Part shown: piece after piece, positions 32,192 to 41,200 of the stretch
Layout: each line of letters opens with the position of its first letter
Numbering within the stretch: position 1 is the first letter of the stretch
Source: Deltaproteobacteria bacterium
GTDB lineage: Bacteria; Desulfobacterota; Desulfarculia; Adiutricales; JAFDHD01
Assembly (NCBI GenBank): GCA_019308995.1
Contig: JAFDHD010000011.1
Span: 1-47,331 of the forward strand
Direction: 5' to 3'
Length of the DNA stretch: 47,331 bases
Position numbers and translations under genes: made by a program
Notes under the pieces: model-generated
What the model saw: the letters and a program-made list of their open reading frames with translations, nothing else
What the model was told of the DNA's origin: nothing
Databases searched by the model: none

Positions 32192-33802
32192 ATGAAGAAA
32201 CTAAGGATTTGGGGACCGCTGGTGGCGGCCTTAGCGGTGGTAATCCTTCTTCTGGTTTGGTTTTTCGACAATAAAGGAGAGGCATCCAGGCAGACTTACA
32301 AAATCGCAACCGTAACCAAAGGGAAGGTCCTGGCTACGGTCTCATCCACCGGTACTGTCAAACCCCTTAACACGGTTAAGGTTGGGAGCCAGGTTTCGGG
32401 AAACGTGAAGGAAATCCATGCGGATTTCAATTCAAAAGTGGAAAAGGACCAGGTCATCGCCCGCATAGACCCTGCTATATACGCCGCGCAGGTGGAACAG
32501 GCCAAGGCGCAGCTCCTAAAAACCCAAACCCAGCGCATGGAAAAACGAAAGGACATCGAAGCGGCCAGGGCCGGGGTTACAAGCGCCAAAGCCAACATCA
32601 ATTCAGCCCGGGCCACCCTGAAGCAGTGCAAGCTCCAGTATGAACGCCTGGGCGCTCTGGTAGACAAAAAAACAGTGGCCAAGTCCGAGTTTGACGCAAT
32701 CTTAGCCAAACGGGACAACGCCCTGTGGGCCCTGGAAGTGGCTGAAGCCAAGCTGCAAACGGCTCATGCCCAGCTGGCAAGGATGATCGCCCAGGAAAAA
32801 GGCGTGCGAGCCCTCATCGCGGAAAGAGAAGCGGCTCTCAAGCTTACTACTATCAGGCTGAATTACTGCACCATCAGATCCCCCATCAAAGGAGTGGTAA
32901 CATACCGGTCTGTGGATGTGGGGCAGACCGTGGCAGCCTCGCTCCAATCACCGATCCTTTTTCATATTGCTGAAGATTTGACCAGGATGCAGGTTGAGGT
33001 GGATGTCAGTGAGGCGGACGTCGGCCTGATCAAAGCAGATCAGAAGGTCGAATTCACGGTGGACGCCTATCCGGAAAAAAAATTCAAGGCCACGGTTCGC
33101 CAGATTAGAAATTTCGCGACCAACATTCAAAACGTGGTTACTTATAAAGTGGTAGCGGACGTGAATAACGATGCCCTCCTCCTCCGGCCCGGCATGACCG
33201 CCAATGTAACCATCATCGTGGCCGAAAAGAAAGATATCCTCAGGCTGCCCAACGCCGCGCTCAGATTTCGCCCCCTGGGAGATATTAAAGAAGCCAAACA
33301 GAAAAAGGAGCCTCCAGTCACAGAACGTCCCTTTTTCAAAAAAACCGTTGAAGGACTGGAAATGGATTCCCAGCAGGCTAAGGCTTTTGAGGAGATTTTC
33401 AAGGAAGCCAGCGTCAAACTCAAGGCAGGCCTGGCAGAAACCACGGAAAAGGATGACAAGAGGCAGGCCTGGATCACCTTCTTTAGCCAGATTAACACCA
33501 AACTCGAAGGGATTCTCCGGGAAGATCAGGTCAAGAAACTAAGGGCCTATAGTAAATACATGGCCAGGATGCGAAAACGGCAGAAGAAAACCGGACGCCC
33601 GGCCCAGGTCTATATCCTCGACAAGGATGGCTTGCCACAGGAAATGAAGGTTATGATCGGGATCACCAATGAAACCGAGACCGAACTGGTCAAGGGGGAC
33701 CTGAAAGAAGGCGACGGGGTAATCGTCGGCCTTTCCTTAACCGCCATGGAAGGCGGCTCCAAGTCTAACCCGCTCCTGCGTATGTTTGGCCGGGGAAGGT
33801 AG
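32192..33802 (+). CDS. MacA-like periplasmic adaptor with a helical insert
   Basis: The 536-residue protein is the membrane-fusion part of a MacAB-type efflux pump. It has an N-terminal membrane anchor (about 7-25), a lipoyl-like half (VKVGSQVSGNVKEIHADFNSKVEKDQVIARIDP), a long coiled coil and the second half with RSPIKGVVTYRSVDVGQTV. Between LRFRPLGD (about residue 363) and VYILDKDG (about 472) there is an insert of about 110 residues, mostly charged helices, that is absent from usual MacA (about 370-400 residues). The adaptor contacts the ABC protein encoded next; stop and start are five bases apart. Confidence 0.85.
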   Translation: MKKLRIWGPLVAALAVVILLLVWFFDNKGEASRQTYKIATVTKGKVLATVSSTGTVKPLNTVKVGSQVSGNVKEIHADFNSKVEKDQVIARIDPAIYAAQVEQAKAQLLKTQTQRMEKRKDIEAARAGVTSAKANINSARATLKQCKLQYERLGALVDKKTVAKSEFDAILAKRDNALWALEVAEAKLQTAHAQLARMIAQEKGVRALIAEREAALKLTTIRLNYCTIRSPIKGVVTYRSVDVGQTVAASLQSPILFHIAEDLTRMQVEVDVSEADVGLIKADQKVEFTVDAYPEKKFKATVRQIRNFATNIQNVVTYKVVADVNNDALLLRPGMTANVTIIVAEKKDILRLPNAALRFRPLGDIKEAKQKKEPPVTERPFFKKTVEGLEMDSQQAKAFEEIFKEASVKLKAGLAETTEKDDKRQAWITFFSQINTKLEGILREDQVKKLRAYSKYMARMRKRQKKTGRPAQVYILDKDGLPQEMKVMIGITNETETELVKGDLKEGDGVIVGLSLTAMEGGSKSNPLLRMFGRGR

Positions 33803-33807
33803 TAAGG

Positions 33808-34494
33808 ATGGGTACCCCGATTATACAGCTCCAGAGCGCCACCAAAGTCTATCCCATGGAAGGGGAGACGGTGGAAGCCTTGAAAGAAGTTGATCTCGAG
33901 ATCAAAACGGGTGACTTTGTGGCGGTCATGGGCCCGTCCGGCTCGGGAAAATCCACCTTGATGCACATCCTGGGACTTCTCGACAGCCTGACCGCCGGTC
34001 AGTACGAGCTTGAAGGCGAGGATGTCTCCTCCATCTCCCGAAACATGAGGGCCGATATACGAAATCGGAAAATCGGCTTTATTTTTCAGACGTTCAACCT
34101 GCTGTCTCGGTCAACCGCCCTGGAAAACGTTGAACTTCCCATGCTCTACCGCCGGCCTGGCGATCAAAACCGGCGTGAAAAGGCCATGGAGGCCCTCAAG
34201 CTTGTCGGGCTTGAAGATCGGGCCTTCCATCAGCCCATGCAGCTTTCAGGCGGGCAGCAGCAGCGGGTCGCTTTCGCCAGGGCCTTGATCAACAGCCCCA
34301 GCCTGATCCTGGCTGACGAACCGACCGGAAACCTGGACACCAGGACCGGGCAGGAGATCATCAAACTGCTTGACTCCCTCCACGATCAGGGAATCACCGT
34401 CATCCTGGTCACTCATGACCCGGAGGTGGGCCAGGCCGCCCGGCGCAGGATCTTTTTTCGAGATGGGCTTCTGGAACGGGAGGAAGTGAACTAA
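33808..34494 (+). CDS. MacB-like ABC transporter ATPase
   Basis: The 228-residue ATPase of the MacB/LolD type has Walker [10 protein letters not shown] at 42-50, a Q-loop near FIFQTFNLL, the signature [15 protein letters not shown], Walker [13 protein letters not shown] and a switch His in VTHDPE. It would power the permease encoded downstream to move substrates such as macrolides, peptides or lipoproteins across the envelope through the adaptor MacA-like protein. It follows macA-like by five bases. Confidence 0.93.
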   Translation: MGTPIIQLQSATKVYPMEGETVEALKEVDLEIKTGDFVAVMGPSGSGKSTLMHILGLLDSLTAGQYELEGEDVSSISRNMRADIRNRKIGFIFQTFNLLSRSTALENVELPMLYRRPGDQNRREKAMEALKLVGLEDRAFHQPMQLSGGQQQRVAFARALINSPSLILADEPTGNLDTRTGQEIIKLLDSLHDQGITVILVTHDPEVGQAARRRIFFRDGLLEREEVN

Positions 34495-34540
34495 TCCAGT
34501 GCGGGCTGATGTAAACGGCCCACTCGAGGTGTGAACCGAT

Positions 34541-35773
34541 ATGGATATCATATTAACAGCCTTCCGTCTGGCCGTCAGGGCCTTGTTAGCTTACAAGGTC
34601 AGGAGCCTTCTGACCATGCTGGGCATCATCATCGGCATCGGATCCGTGATCGTCATGTTCAGCATCGGGCGAGGAGCCAACGCCAGTATTCAGAAGCAGA
34701 TCAACGACCTGGGCACCAATATGCTCATGATCTTTTCAGGCTCCAGTAAAAAGGGCGGGGTGCGGGCCGGGTGGGGGACCATGCCTAGCTTAACGGTCAA
34801 GGACGCCCTGGCCATCGAACGGGAATGCCCGGCCGTGCGGCTCTCGAGCTATCTCATCTCCCGAAACGTGCAGGTCGTGAATGGCAAAACAAACTGGGGC
34901 ACAAAAGGGTACGGCGTCTCTCCGAATTTCGCAGAGATTAGAGCCTGGCCCATTCAAGAAGGGCAATTCCTAACCGCCCAGCACCTTAAATCCGCGGCCA
35001 GCGTGGTGGTCCTGGGTTCTTCCGTGGCCGAAAACCTCTTCCAGCCCGGGGAGGAGATCATTGGTCGCAAAGTCCGTATAAAAAACTTTCCCTTCCGCGT
35101 TATCGGGGTTCTGATACCCAAGGGACGTAATCCCAGCGGGCAGGATCAGGACGACGTCGTTTTTATTCCTTACACTACACACGTCCGGAGGCTCATTGGC
35201 AGGCGACTGCCTGGAATCGTCCATTACATCGGGGTTTCCGCACAATCACAGGAGCTTGTGCCCGAAGCCAAGCGTGAAATTGAGGAACTCCTCCGTCAGA
35301 GACACCGCATCCTTCCTGGTCAGGACGATGACTTTACCATCCGCACCTTAGATGAGTTCTCTAACATGGCCGCCAAAACCACCGGCACCATGACCCTGCT
35401 GCTTACCGCCGTGGCCGCGGTGAGCCTGGCCGTGGGCGGCATCGGTATTATGAACATCATGCTGGTCTCGGTGACGGAACGCACCCGGGAGATCGGCATC
35501 CGCATGGCCGTGGGGGCCAGGGAACGGGATGTGCTCGTTCAATTCCTGGTGGAATCCGTGACCATGAGTATCGTCGGCGGTCTCCTTGGAACCATCCTGG
35601 GGATCGCATCATCAAAGCTGATCTCCGGCCTGGCCGAGTGGCCGACTATCATCACCATGGACTCAATTCTACTGGCGACCTTGTTTTCTATGGGGGTGGG
35701 GGTCTTCTTCGGCTTCTACCCGGCCCGCAAGGCCTCCCGCATGGACCCTATCGAAGCCCTCAGATACGAGTAA
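34541..35773 (+). CDS. MacB-like ABC transporter permease
   Basis: The 410-residue permease has the FtsX/MacB layout: a first membrane helix (about 20-45) with a start RSLLTMLGIIIGIGSVIVMFSIGRGA, a large periplasmic domain (about 55-270), and three C-terminal helices with the FtsX signature (GGIGIMNIMLVSVTERTREIGIRMAVGA). MacB usually also contains the ATPase in one chain; here it is split over two genes. The mechanotransmission fold drives substrate out without crossing the lipid bilayer. Confidence 0.92.
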   Translation: MDIILTAFRLAVRALLAYKVRSLLTMLGIIIGIGSVIVMFSIGRGANASIQKQINDLGTNMLMIFSGSSKKGGVRAGWGTMPSLTVKDALAIERECPAVRLSSYLISRNVQVVNGKTNWGTKGYGVSPNFAEIRAWPIQEGQFLTAQHLKSAASVVVLGSSVAENLFQPGEEIIGRKVRIKNFPFRVIGVLIPKGRNPSGQDQDDVVFIPYTTHVRRLIGRRLPGIVHYIGVSAQSQELVPEAKREIEELLRQRHRILPGQDDDFTIRTLDEFSNMAAKTTGTMTLLLTAVAAVSLAVGGIGIMNIMLVSVTERTREIGIRMAVGARERDVLVQFLVESVTMSIVGGLLGTILGIASSKLISGLAEWPTIITMDSILLATLFSMGVGVFFGFYPARKASRMDPIEALRYE

Positions 35774-35783
35774 CAGCTAAATA

Positions 35784-35851
35784 GCGGGCGGGGATAAACC
35801 CCACACCTACTCTAAATCGGTATTGTAGGGGCAGTGTTTATCCCCGCCCGC
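35784..35851. repeat. Long inverted repeat between convergent genes
   Basis: GCGGGCGGGGATAAAC at 35784-35799 pairs perfectly with the mirrored arm at 35836-35851 (16 bp). The 36-base loop may form a small second stem. It stands between the convergent permease and hydrolase genes and may act as a bidirectional terminator or be one of a family of dispersed palindromic repeats. Confidence 0.75.
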
Positions 35852-35868
35852 CTGAAAACCTTTCGGGA

Positions 35869-36771
35869 TTATTCCCCCATTAATTTCACCAGGTTCTTCA
35901 CCATCTGCTGCGTCGTCATGAAGACCATTTCTTTGGAGAGGAAGTATCCGGGCGAGGCGTCCAGACGAATTCTGGTGACCTCTTCTGCGGTTTGCCGCAC
36001 ATCCTGAGTGCGGGCGTAAGATTCCTCAATTAACTTTCGCGTCTCCTGAGCGGCTTCGGTGGCGTCCTGGATATACTCCCGGGCGTCCCAACCGGTCATG
36101 ACGCCGTAATGCCCGGCCAGATATATCTCAACATCTAAAGCGGCTATCCTTTCCAGGGTCTGCTGGTACTGGTCGAAGTTGGAATTGGCCACGGTGAAAG
36201 CCGTGTCCCCGTAAGGAATTCCTCCAGCGTCAGAAGCGAACAGGGCTTTTTCTTCAGGGAGGTAAACGGCAATGGAACAGGAAGAGTGACCGCGCGCGTC
36301 AATGATCTCCAGGTTCAAGTCGCCGCAAGGCAGTGTATCCCCGCCGCCAACCGCCTCTTCGATTTCGAGCCTTGCGAAATCCAGGAGGCCCTGTTCCCTG
36401 ACTTCCTCTTCCACTCCATGTCCGGCGGCCGTAACCTGGTTCATGCTGGCAATGGTCTCAACGACCCTCGGCTCTGCAAACATCTCTTTAGCCCTGGCCG
36501 AGGCCGTCACCTTTGCCCAGGGCCAGCGTTTTTTAAAGTAGGGAATACACCCCACATGATCAAAGTGGGCATGGAGGATGACGATACGTCTGATCCTGTC
36601 CTCTTTAATCCCGAAATTCTGAATCTGCTTTGGTATTTCAAAGGCAGCATAGACCATGCCTCCGCCTATCAAGGCATACTCTTCGCCTCCGTCCACAAGG
36701 TATATGCACGATTCCGTGCGCCCCAAGAAAAAAATTCTGTCCGTGACACGGCCTGGTTCGGTGATTCTCAT
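35869..36771 (-). CDS. Metallo-beta-lactamase-fold hydrolase
   Basis: The 300-residue protein has the metal-binding HxHxDH motif (His67, His69, Asp71, His72) and later GHSSCSIAVYL and LAGHYG, which supply the other metal ligands. The N-terminal TESCIYLVDGGEEYALIGGG is typical of glyoxalase II-like enzymes. The C-terminal 70 residues are helical and may form a dimer or lid. The substrate is unknown; a thioesterase or a hydrolase for a CoA-derived compound is possible. It is encoded 48 bases before the EamA transporter's end on the same strand. Confidence 0.8.
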   Translation of the reverse strand: MRITEPGRVTDRIFFLGRTESCIYLVDGGEEYALIGGGMVYAAFEIPKQIQNFGIKEDRIRRIVILHAHFDHVGCIPYFKKRWPWAKVTASARAKEMFAEPRVVETIASMNQVTAAGHGVEEEVREQGLLDFARLEIEEAVGGGDTLPCGDLNLEIIDARGHSSCSIAVYLPEEKALFASDAGGIPYGDTAFTVANSNFDQYQQTLERIAALDVEIYLAGHYGVMTGWDAREYIQDATEAAQETRKLIEESYARTQDVRQTAEEVTRIRLDASPGYFLSKEMVFMTTQQMVKNLVKLMGE

Positions 36772-36819
36772 CAGCTCGACTCCTTTCCCTGTTACCAGAC
36801 TACAGGCCGTATGCTTATA

Positions 36820-37725
36820 CTACAAATCACGGACAAGAACCAGGACCGCGGCGCACATGAACACGTATCCCGCGAAAACCGCCCAGGTGATGACCTCTCC
36901 CCAGGCAAAAAAAGCCACCAGTCCAGCCAGGAGCGGTTCGGATAAGGTAGCCGTGGAGATTCGGCTGGCGCCGATGTAACGAATGGCATAGTTTAATGAG
37001 GTGTGCCCGGCCATGGTGGGGATTAAGGCCATGAGGATGAAGCAGAGCCAGGTGACGCCGTTGTATTTAATGATCGGCAGATCGAGAAAAACCAGGCAGA
37101 TAAAACCAAAGACAGCGGCTAGACCGTAAACCGCTGAGACATAAACCATATTTGGTAAAAATTCTCTGAGCCTTCGCCCAAGAAGGAGATATGCCGAGAA
37201 GAAAATGGTGCAAAGTAGCGCCAGACCGTCGCCGGCAAGGTGCTCCGGGTTTAAGCTCAGGTCATTGCCTCCTAGAAAGACAATCCCGATTAGACCGAGG
37301 CTGATAGCCAGAAAGAGGCTGGCACTCAGGCGCTCACCAAAAATGAAGTAGGCGGCCGTGACGGTAATGACCGGGTTCATGGAAAAAAAGATGGTCGCAT
37401 TTGCCACGGTTGTCTTTTGAACCGCGCCGATAAAGGTGAAAAAATGCGCTGCCAGAGCCAGGCCGGACAGGCAAAGAAGAAGGTAGTCTCTTTTGCGCAG
37501 GCGTCTGAGCATATTGAGTCTCGACCCGGCCAGGGGAAGCAGGAGTATGGCGGCAAGGCCCAGGCGCCAGGTGGCGATGGCAAAAGGATGCGCCTCACCC
37601 AGCCTGACAATGTTTCCAGACTGGCTGGCCGATATCAGTCCCACGATCAGAAAGAGATAGACGCTTCTTGGAACAGTCATGAAGGTCCCGGTCCTAACTT
37701 CTGCCTGGCTGATCAATTTCCGCAT
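36820..37725 (-). CDS. EamA-family (DMT) transporter
   Basis: The 301-residue protein has ten membrane helices, with the two EamA repeats: the first begins near VYLFLIVGLISAS and the second near GLALLCTIFFSAYLLLGRR. The second repeat ends with GEVITWAVFAGYVFMCAAVLVL. Members export amino acids, nucleotides or metabolites; the substrate cannot be told from the sequence. It probably shares a transcript with the MBL-fold gene downstream. Confidence 0.85.
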   Translation of the reverse strand: MRKLISQAEVRTGTFMTVPRSVYLFLIVGLISASQSGNIVRLGEAHPFAIATWRLGLAAILLLPLAGSRLNMLRRLRKRDYLLLCLSGLALAAHFFTFIGAVQKTTVANATIFFSMNPVITVTAAYFIFGERLSASLFLAISLGLIGIVFLGGNDLSLNPEHLAGDGLALLCTIFFSAYLLLGRRLREFLPNMVYVSAVYGLAAVFGFICLVFLDLPIIKYNGVTWLCFILMALIPTMAGHTSLNYAIRYIGASRISTATLSEPLLAGLVAFFAWGEVITWAVFAGYVFMCAAVLVLVRDL

Positions 37726-38233
37726 CAGACAGGGACACGAAAAACAGCTTACTAGAATTATTTCTTCTTAGCATGCTGGGAGCGAAATGCAAAGAATAAG
37801 CGAAAATGAGCGCCCGCATTATTACTTCAAGAAGTGAGGAGTCCAGAAGGTGAGGAGCAGAAGATAGACGAGCAAGGCCGCAAAAAGGCAGGCGAGGCAG
37901 ACACATCCCCTTGAACGTTCCAGCGTCACCAGGCTTTCCTGCCTCTATTCCGTCAAATGTCACACCTGCTTGTCATTAATATAGATAGTGCTTCCAAATA
38001 CCAGAGTTGACACTACTTGGGAAAGTACTATACTGCTACTACTATAATTGTGATCAGATCAGGACTTTTTTCTTGACTCTGACGAGGTAAGGTTGTTTTT
38101 ATATTCTACTGTAGGACGTCAATGAGGTTTATGAAGAAGGACGCTGTCTTTCACGAAGGATACGCTGTGGATATTTTTTCAGTGAGTTCTACCCGCTCTC
38201 ATAAAATTTTCAAATTTTAGGAAGGAGGCCTGT
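37726..38233. other. Intergenic region before the giant activase gene
   Basis: These 508 bases have no convincing gene. A short open frame on the minus strand (37694-37963) overlaps the EamA start and looks like chance. The right part is AT-rich and holds the promoter at 38007-38034. Confidence 0.55.
38007..38034 (+). promoter_or_regulatory. Candidate sigma-70 promoter of the activase-rng operon
   Basis: A perfect TTGACA (38007-38012) and TATACT (38029-38034, five of six matches) stand 16 bases apart, about 200 bases before the activase gene. The long leader leaves room for regulation. Confidence 0.5.
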
Positions 38234-41200
38234 GTGTCCATGAGCAAAAGGTGCCACTTAGGTCTTGATATAGGTTCGATCAGTCTTAATACTGTTCTGC
38301 TGGACGATAATATGGAGGTTATATTTGAGGATTATACGCGCATCCATGGTCGTCCTTATGAGGTAACTCTGGAGGTCTTAGGACGACTGCTAGGCGAATA
38401 CGACCAGGACCAGATCGCCACCGTTTCAATTACGGGCACGGGAGGCAAGAGCCTAGCCGATCTTCTCGGAGGGTCCTTTGTCAATGAAGTCATCGCTCAA
38501 ACCCGGGCCACCAGCCATTTTGTGCCGCAGGCCAGAACCATCATTGACATGGGCGGTGAGGATTCCAAGCTTATCCTGGTTACGAGTGAGGATGGGGGAG
38601 GCCTGACCATTGCGGATTTTGCCATGAACTCCATGTGTGCTGCTGGCACGGGTTCCTTTTTGGATCAACAGGCTCACCGGCTTGGTTACGCTATTGAGGA
38701 TTTTGGCAAGGAAGCCCTTCGTTCGGAAACCCCGCCCCGGCTGGCCGGTCGGTGCAGCGTTTTTGCCAAAACCGACATGATCCATCTTCAACAGGCCGCC
38801 ACGCCTGATTTCGAGATCATTGCCGGTCTTTGCTATGCTTTGGCTCGCAACTTACGCAGCAATCTGGCCAAGGGTAAAAAGATTATGCCTCCGGTTAGCT
38901 TCCAGGGGGGTGTGGCCGCCAATGACGGTGTCCATAAGGCTTTCAGGGAGGTCATGGATCTGTCTGAAAAAGAGTTCATTATCCCTAAATATTTTTACTT
39001 CATGGGCGCCATTGGCGCTGCTTTATGCACGATGGACCGGCTGAAGGAGCACTCGGAAGCCGCGAATGGTTTCGCCGGGCTGGAAAAGCTTAAGCACCAT
39101 ATAAACCAGCAGAAGCCTGAGAGGAGCCTCCTCAAACCTTTAAAAAAACCTGAAACAGAACCCTCGATAGCCTACCGCCGCCTGGACGATCTACCTCCGG
39201 GGGAGAAGGTGGAGGTCTACCTTGGCATTGACGTCGGGTCCATCAGTACTAATTTGGTCTTAATTGACGAGGACATAAACGTCATTGACCGGGAGTACCT
39301 CATGACCGCCGGTCGGCCTCTTGAGGCCATCCAAAAGGGACTCCGAGCCGTGGGTGAGCGTGTCGGGGATAGAGTTCAGGTCATGGGAGTCGGCACCACT
39401 GGTTCCGGACGATACCTTACCGGCGATTTTACCGGCGCGGATATTGTGCGCAATGAAATCACGGCCCAGGCTACCGCGGCGGCGGTAATTGATCCGAAGG
39501 TAGACACCATTTTCGAGATCGGCGGTCAGGACTCCAAATACATCAGTCTGGAAAACGGGGCGATTGTTGATTTTATGATGAACAAGGTCTGCGCGGCCGG
39601 AACCGGCTCCTTCCTTGAAGAACAGGCGGAAAAGCTCGGGATCAACATCGAAGAAGAGTTTGGCAGCCTCGCCCTTTCCGCTGAACATCCGGTCCAGCTG
39701 GGTGAACGCTGCACCGTGTTCATGGAGTCCGACCTGATTCACCATCAGCAGCAAGGGGCTGAAACTCCGGACCTGGTGGCTGGTTTATCGTACTCTATCG
39801 TGACCAACTATCTGAACAAGGTCGTGGAAGGTCGCCGTATTGGCGACCACATATTTTACCAGGGGGCGACCGCCTTTAACAAAGGCATTGTCGCTGCTTT
39901 CGAAAGCATCACTGGTAAAAAGATCACCGTGCCCGATCATACGGACGTGACCGGCGCCATCGGTTCGGCCATCCTGGCTATGCGTGAACGAACCTGGGGA
40001 AAAAGCAAGTTCAAAGGGTTTGACCTTTCAGAGCGCCGCTATGAAATTACCTCTTTCGAGTGCAATGGGTGCTCCAACGCCTGCGAAATCCGTAAGGTGA
40101 CCCTGGAAGGAGAGACGCCGCTTTTCTATGGCTCCCGCTGTGAGAAGTATGATGTCAAGAAAAAGAAGGCCGCCGAAAGCGGCATACCCGACCTCTTCGC
40201 CGAACGGGCCGAATTGCTTTTCAATCCCCCTGAAGCAAAGCCTGTTGACGGGCTGGATCGCGGCGTGATCGGGGTGCCTCGGGCCATGTTCTTTCACGAA
40301 TTGATGCCCTTTTTCAAAACCTTTCTCACCACCTTGGGCTTTGAGGTAATTCTATCAGAAAAATCCAATAAAAAATTGATCCACCAGGGGATCGAGGTCG
40401 TAGTTAATGAACCCTGCTTCCCGACCAAGGTTGGTCACGGCCACATCCTGGACCTGATTGATAAAGGCGTGAAGCGGATCTTCCTGCCAAGCGTTATCAA
40501 CATGCCCAAGAAGGACCCGGATATGGAATGGAGTAAAATCTGTCCCTACTCCCAGACTCTGACCTATACCTGCCACTCCGCCATTGATTTCAAGGCCCAT
40601 GACGTGGAACTGATCCAGGGACCGATCTATTTCGGGGAGGGGGAGAAAATCCTGACCGACGGTATGATTAAAATTGGAAAAAATCTGGGCGTTGGCGCCA
40701 GGCAGGTAAAAAAAGCGGTGCGCCGGGGAATTGAGGCTCAGGAAAACTTTTACCAGCGCCTGCTGGCCCGGGGCCGTGAAGCCCTGGATTTACTGGATGA
40801 GAAGGGTTGGCTGGGAATGGTCGTGGTTTCACGACCGTATAATGGCTTTGACCCCGGTTTGAACCTGAACCTCTCCAGCAAGTTCAGGGACCTTGGGGTG
40901 CTGGGTATCCCCATGGACTTCCTGCCTTTAGATGATCCCCGGTATCACGAAGAATCTCTGCACCACTACTGGCGCTATGCGCAAAAACTCTTATCCGCCG
41001 CTGAAATCATCCGGCGGGATGAACGTCTTTATGGAATCTTCATAACCAATTTCGGCTGCGGGCCGGACTCCTTCATCGAGCATTTCTTCCGGGATATCAT
41101 GCGCGGCAAGCCCTATCTGGAGATCGAAATTGACGAGCACAGCTCCGACGTCGGCGCCGTGACCCGGCTGGAGGCTTTTCTCGACAGCTTGAAGAACGTG

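Noticed and set aside
36286-36945. 219-codon open frame on the plus strand over the MBL hydrolase
   Set aside because: It covers a gene with a full metal motif in the other strand and shows no domain.
37694-37963. 89-codon frame upstream of the EamA transporter
   Set aside because: Overlaps the transporter start in another frame, has no ribosome binding site and no family features.
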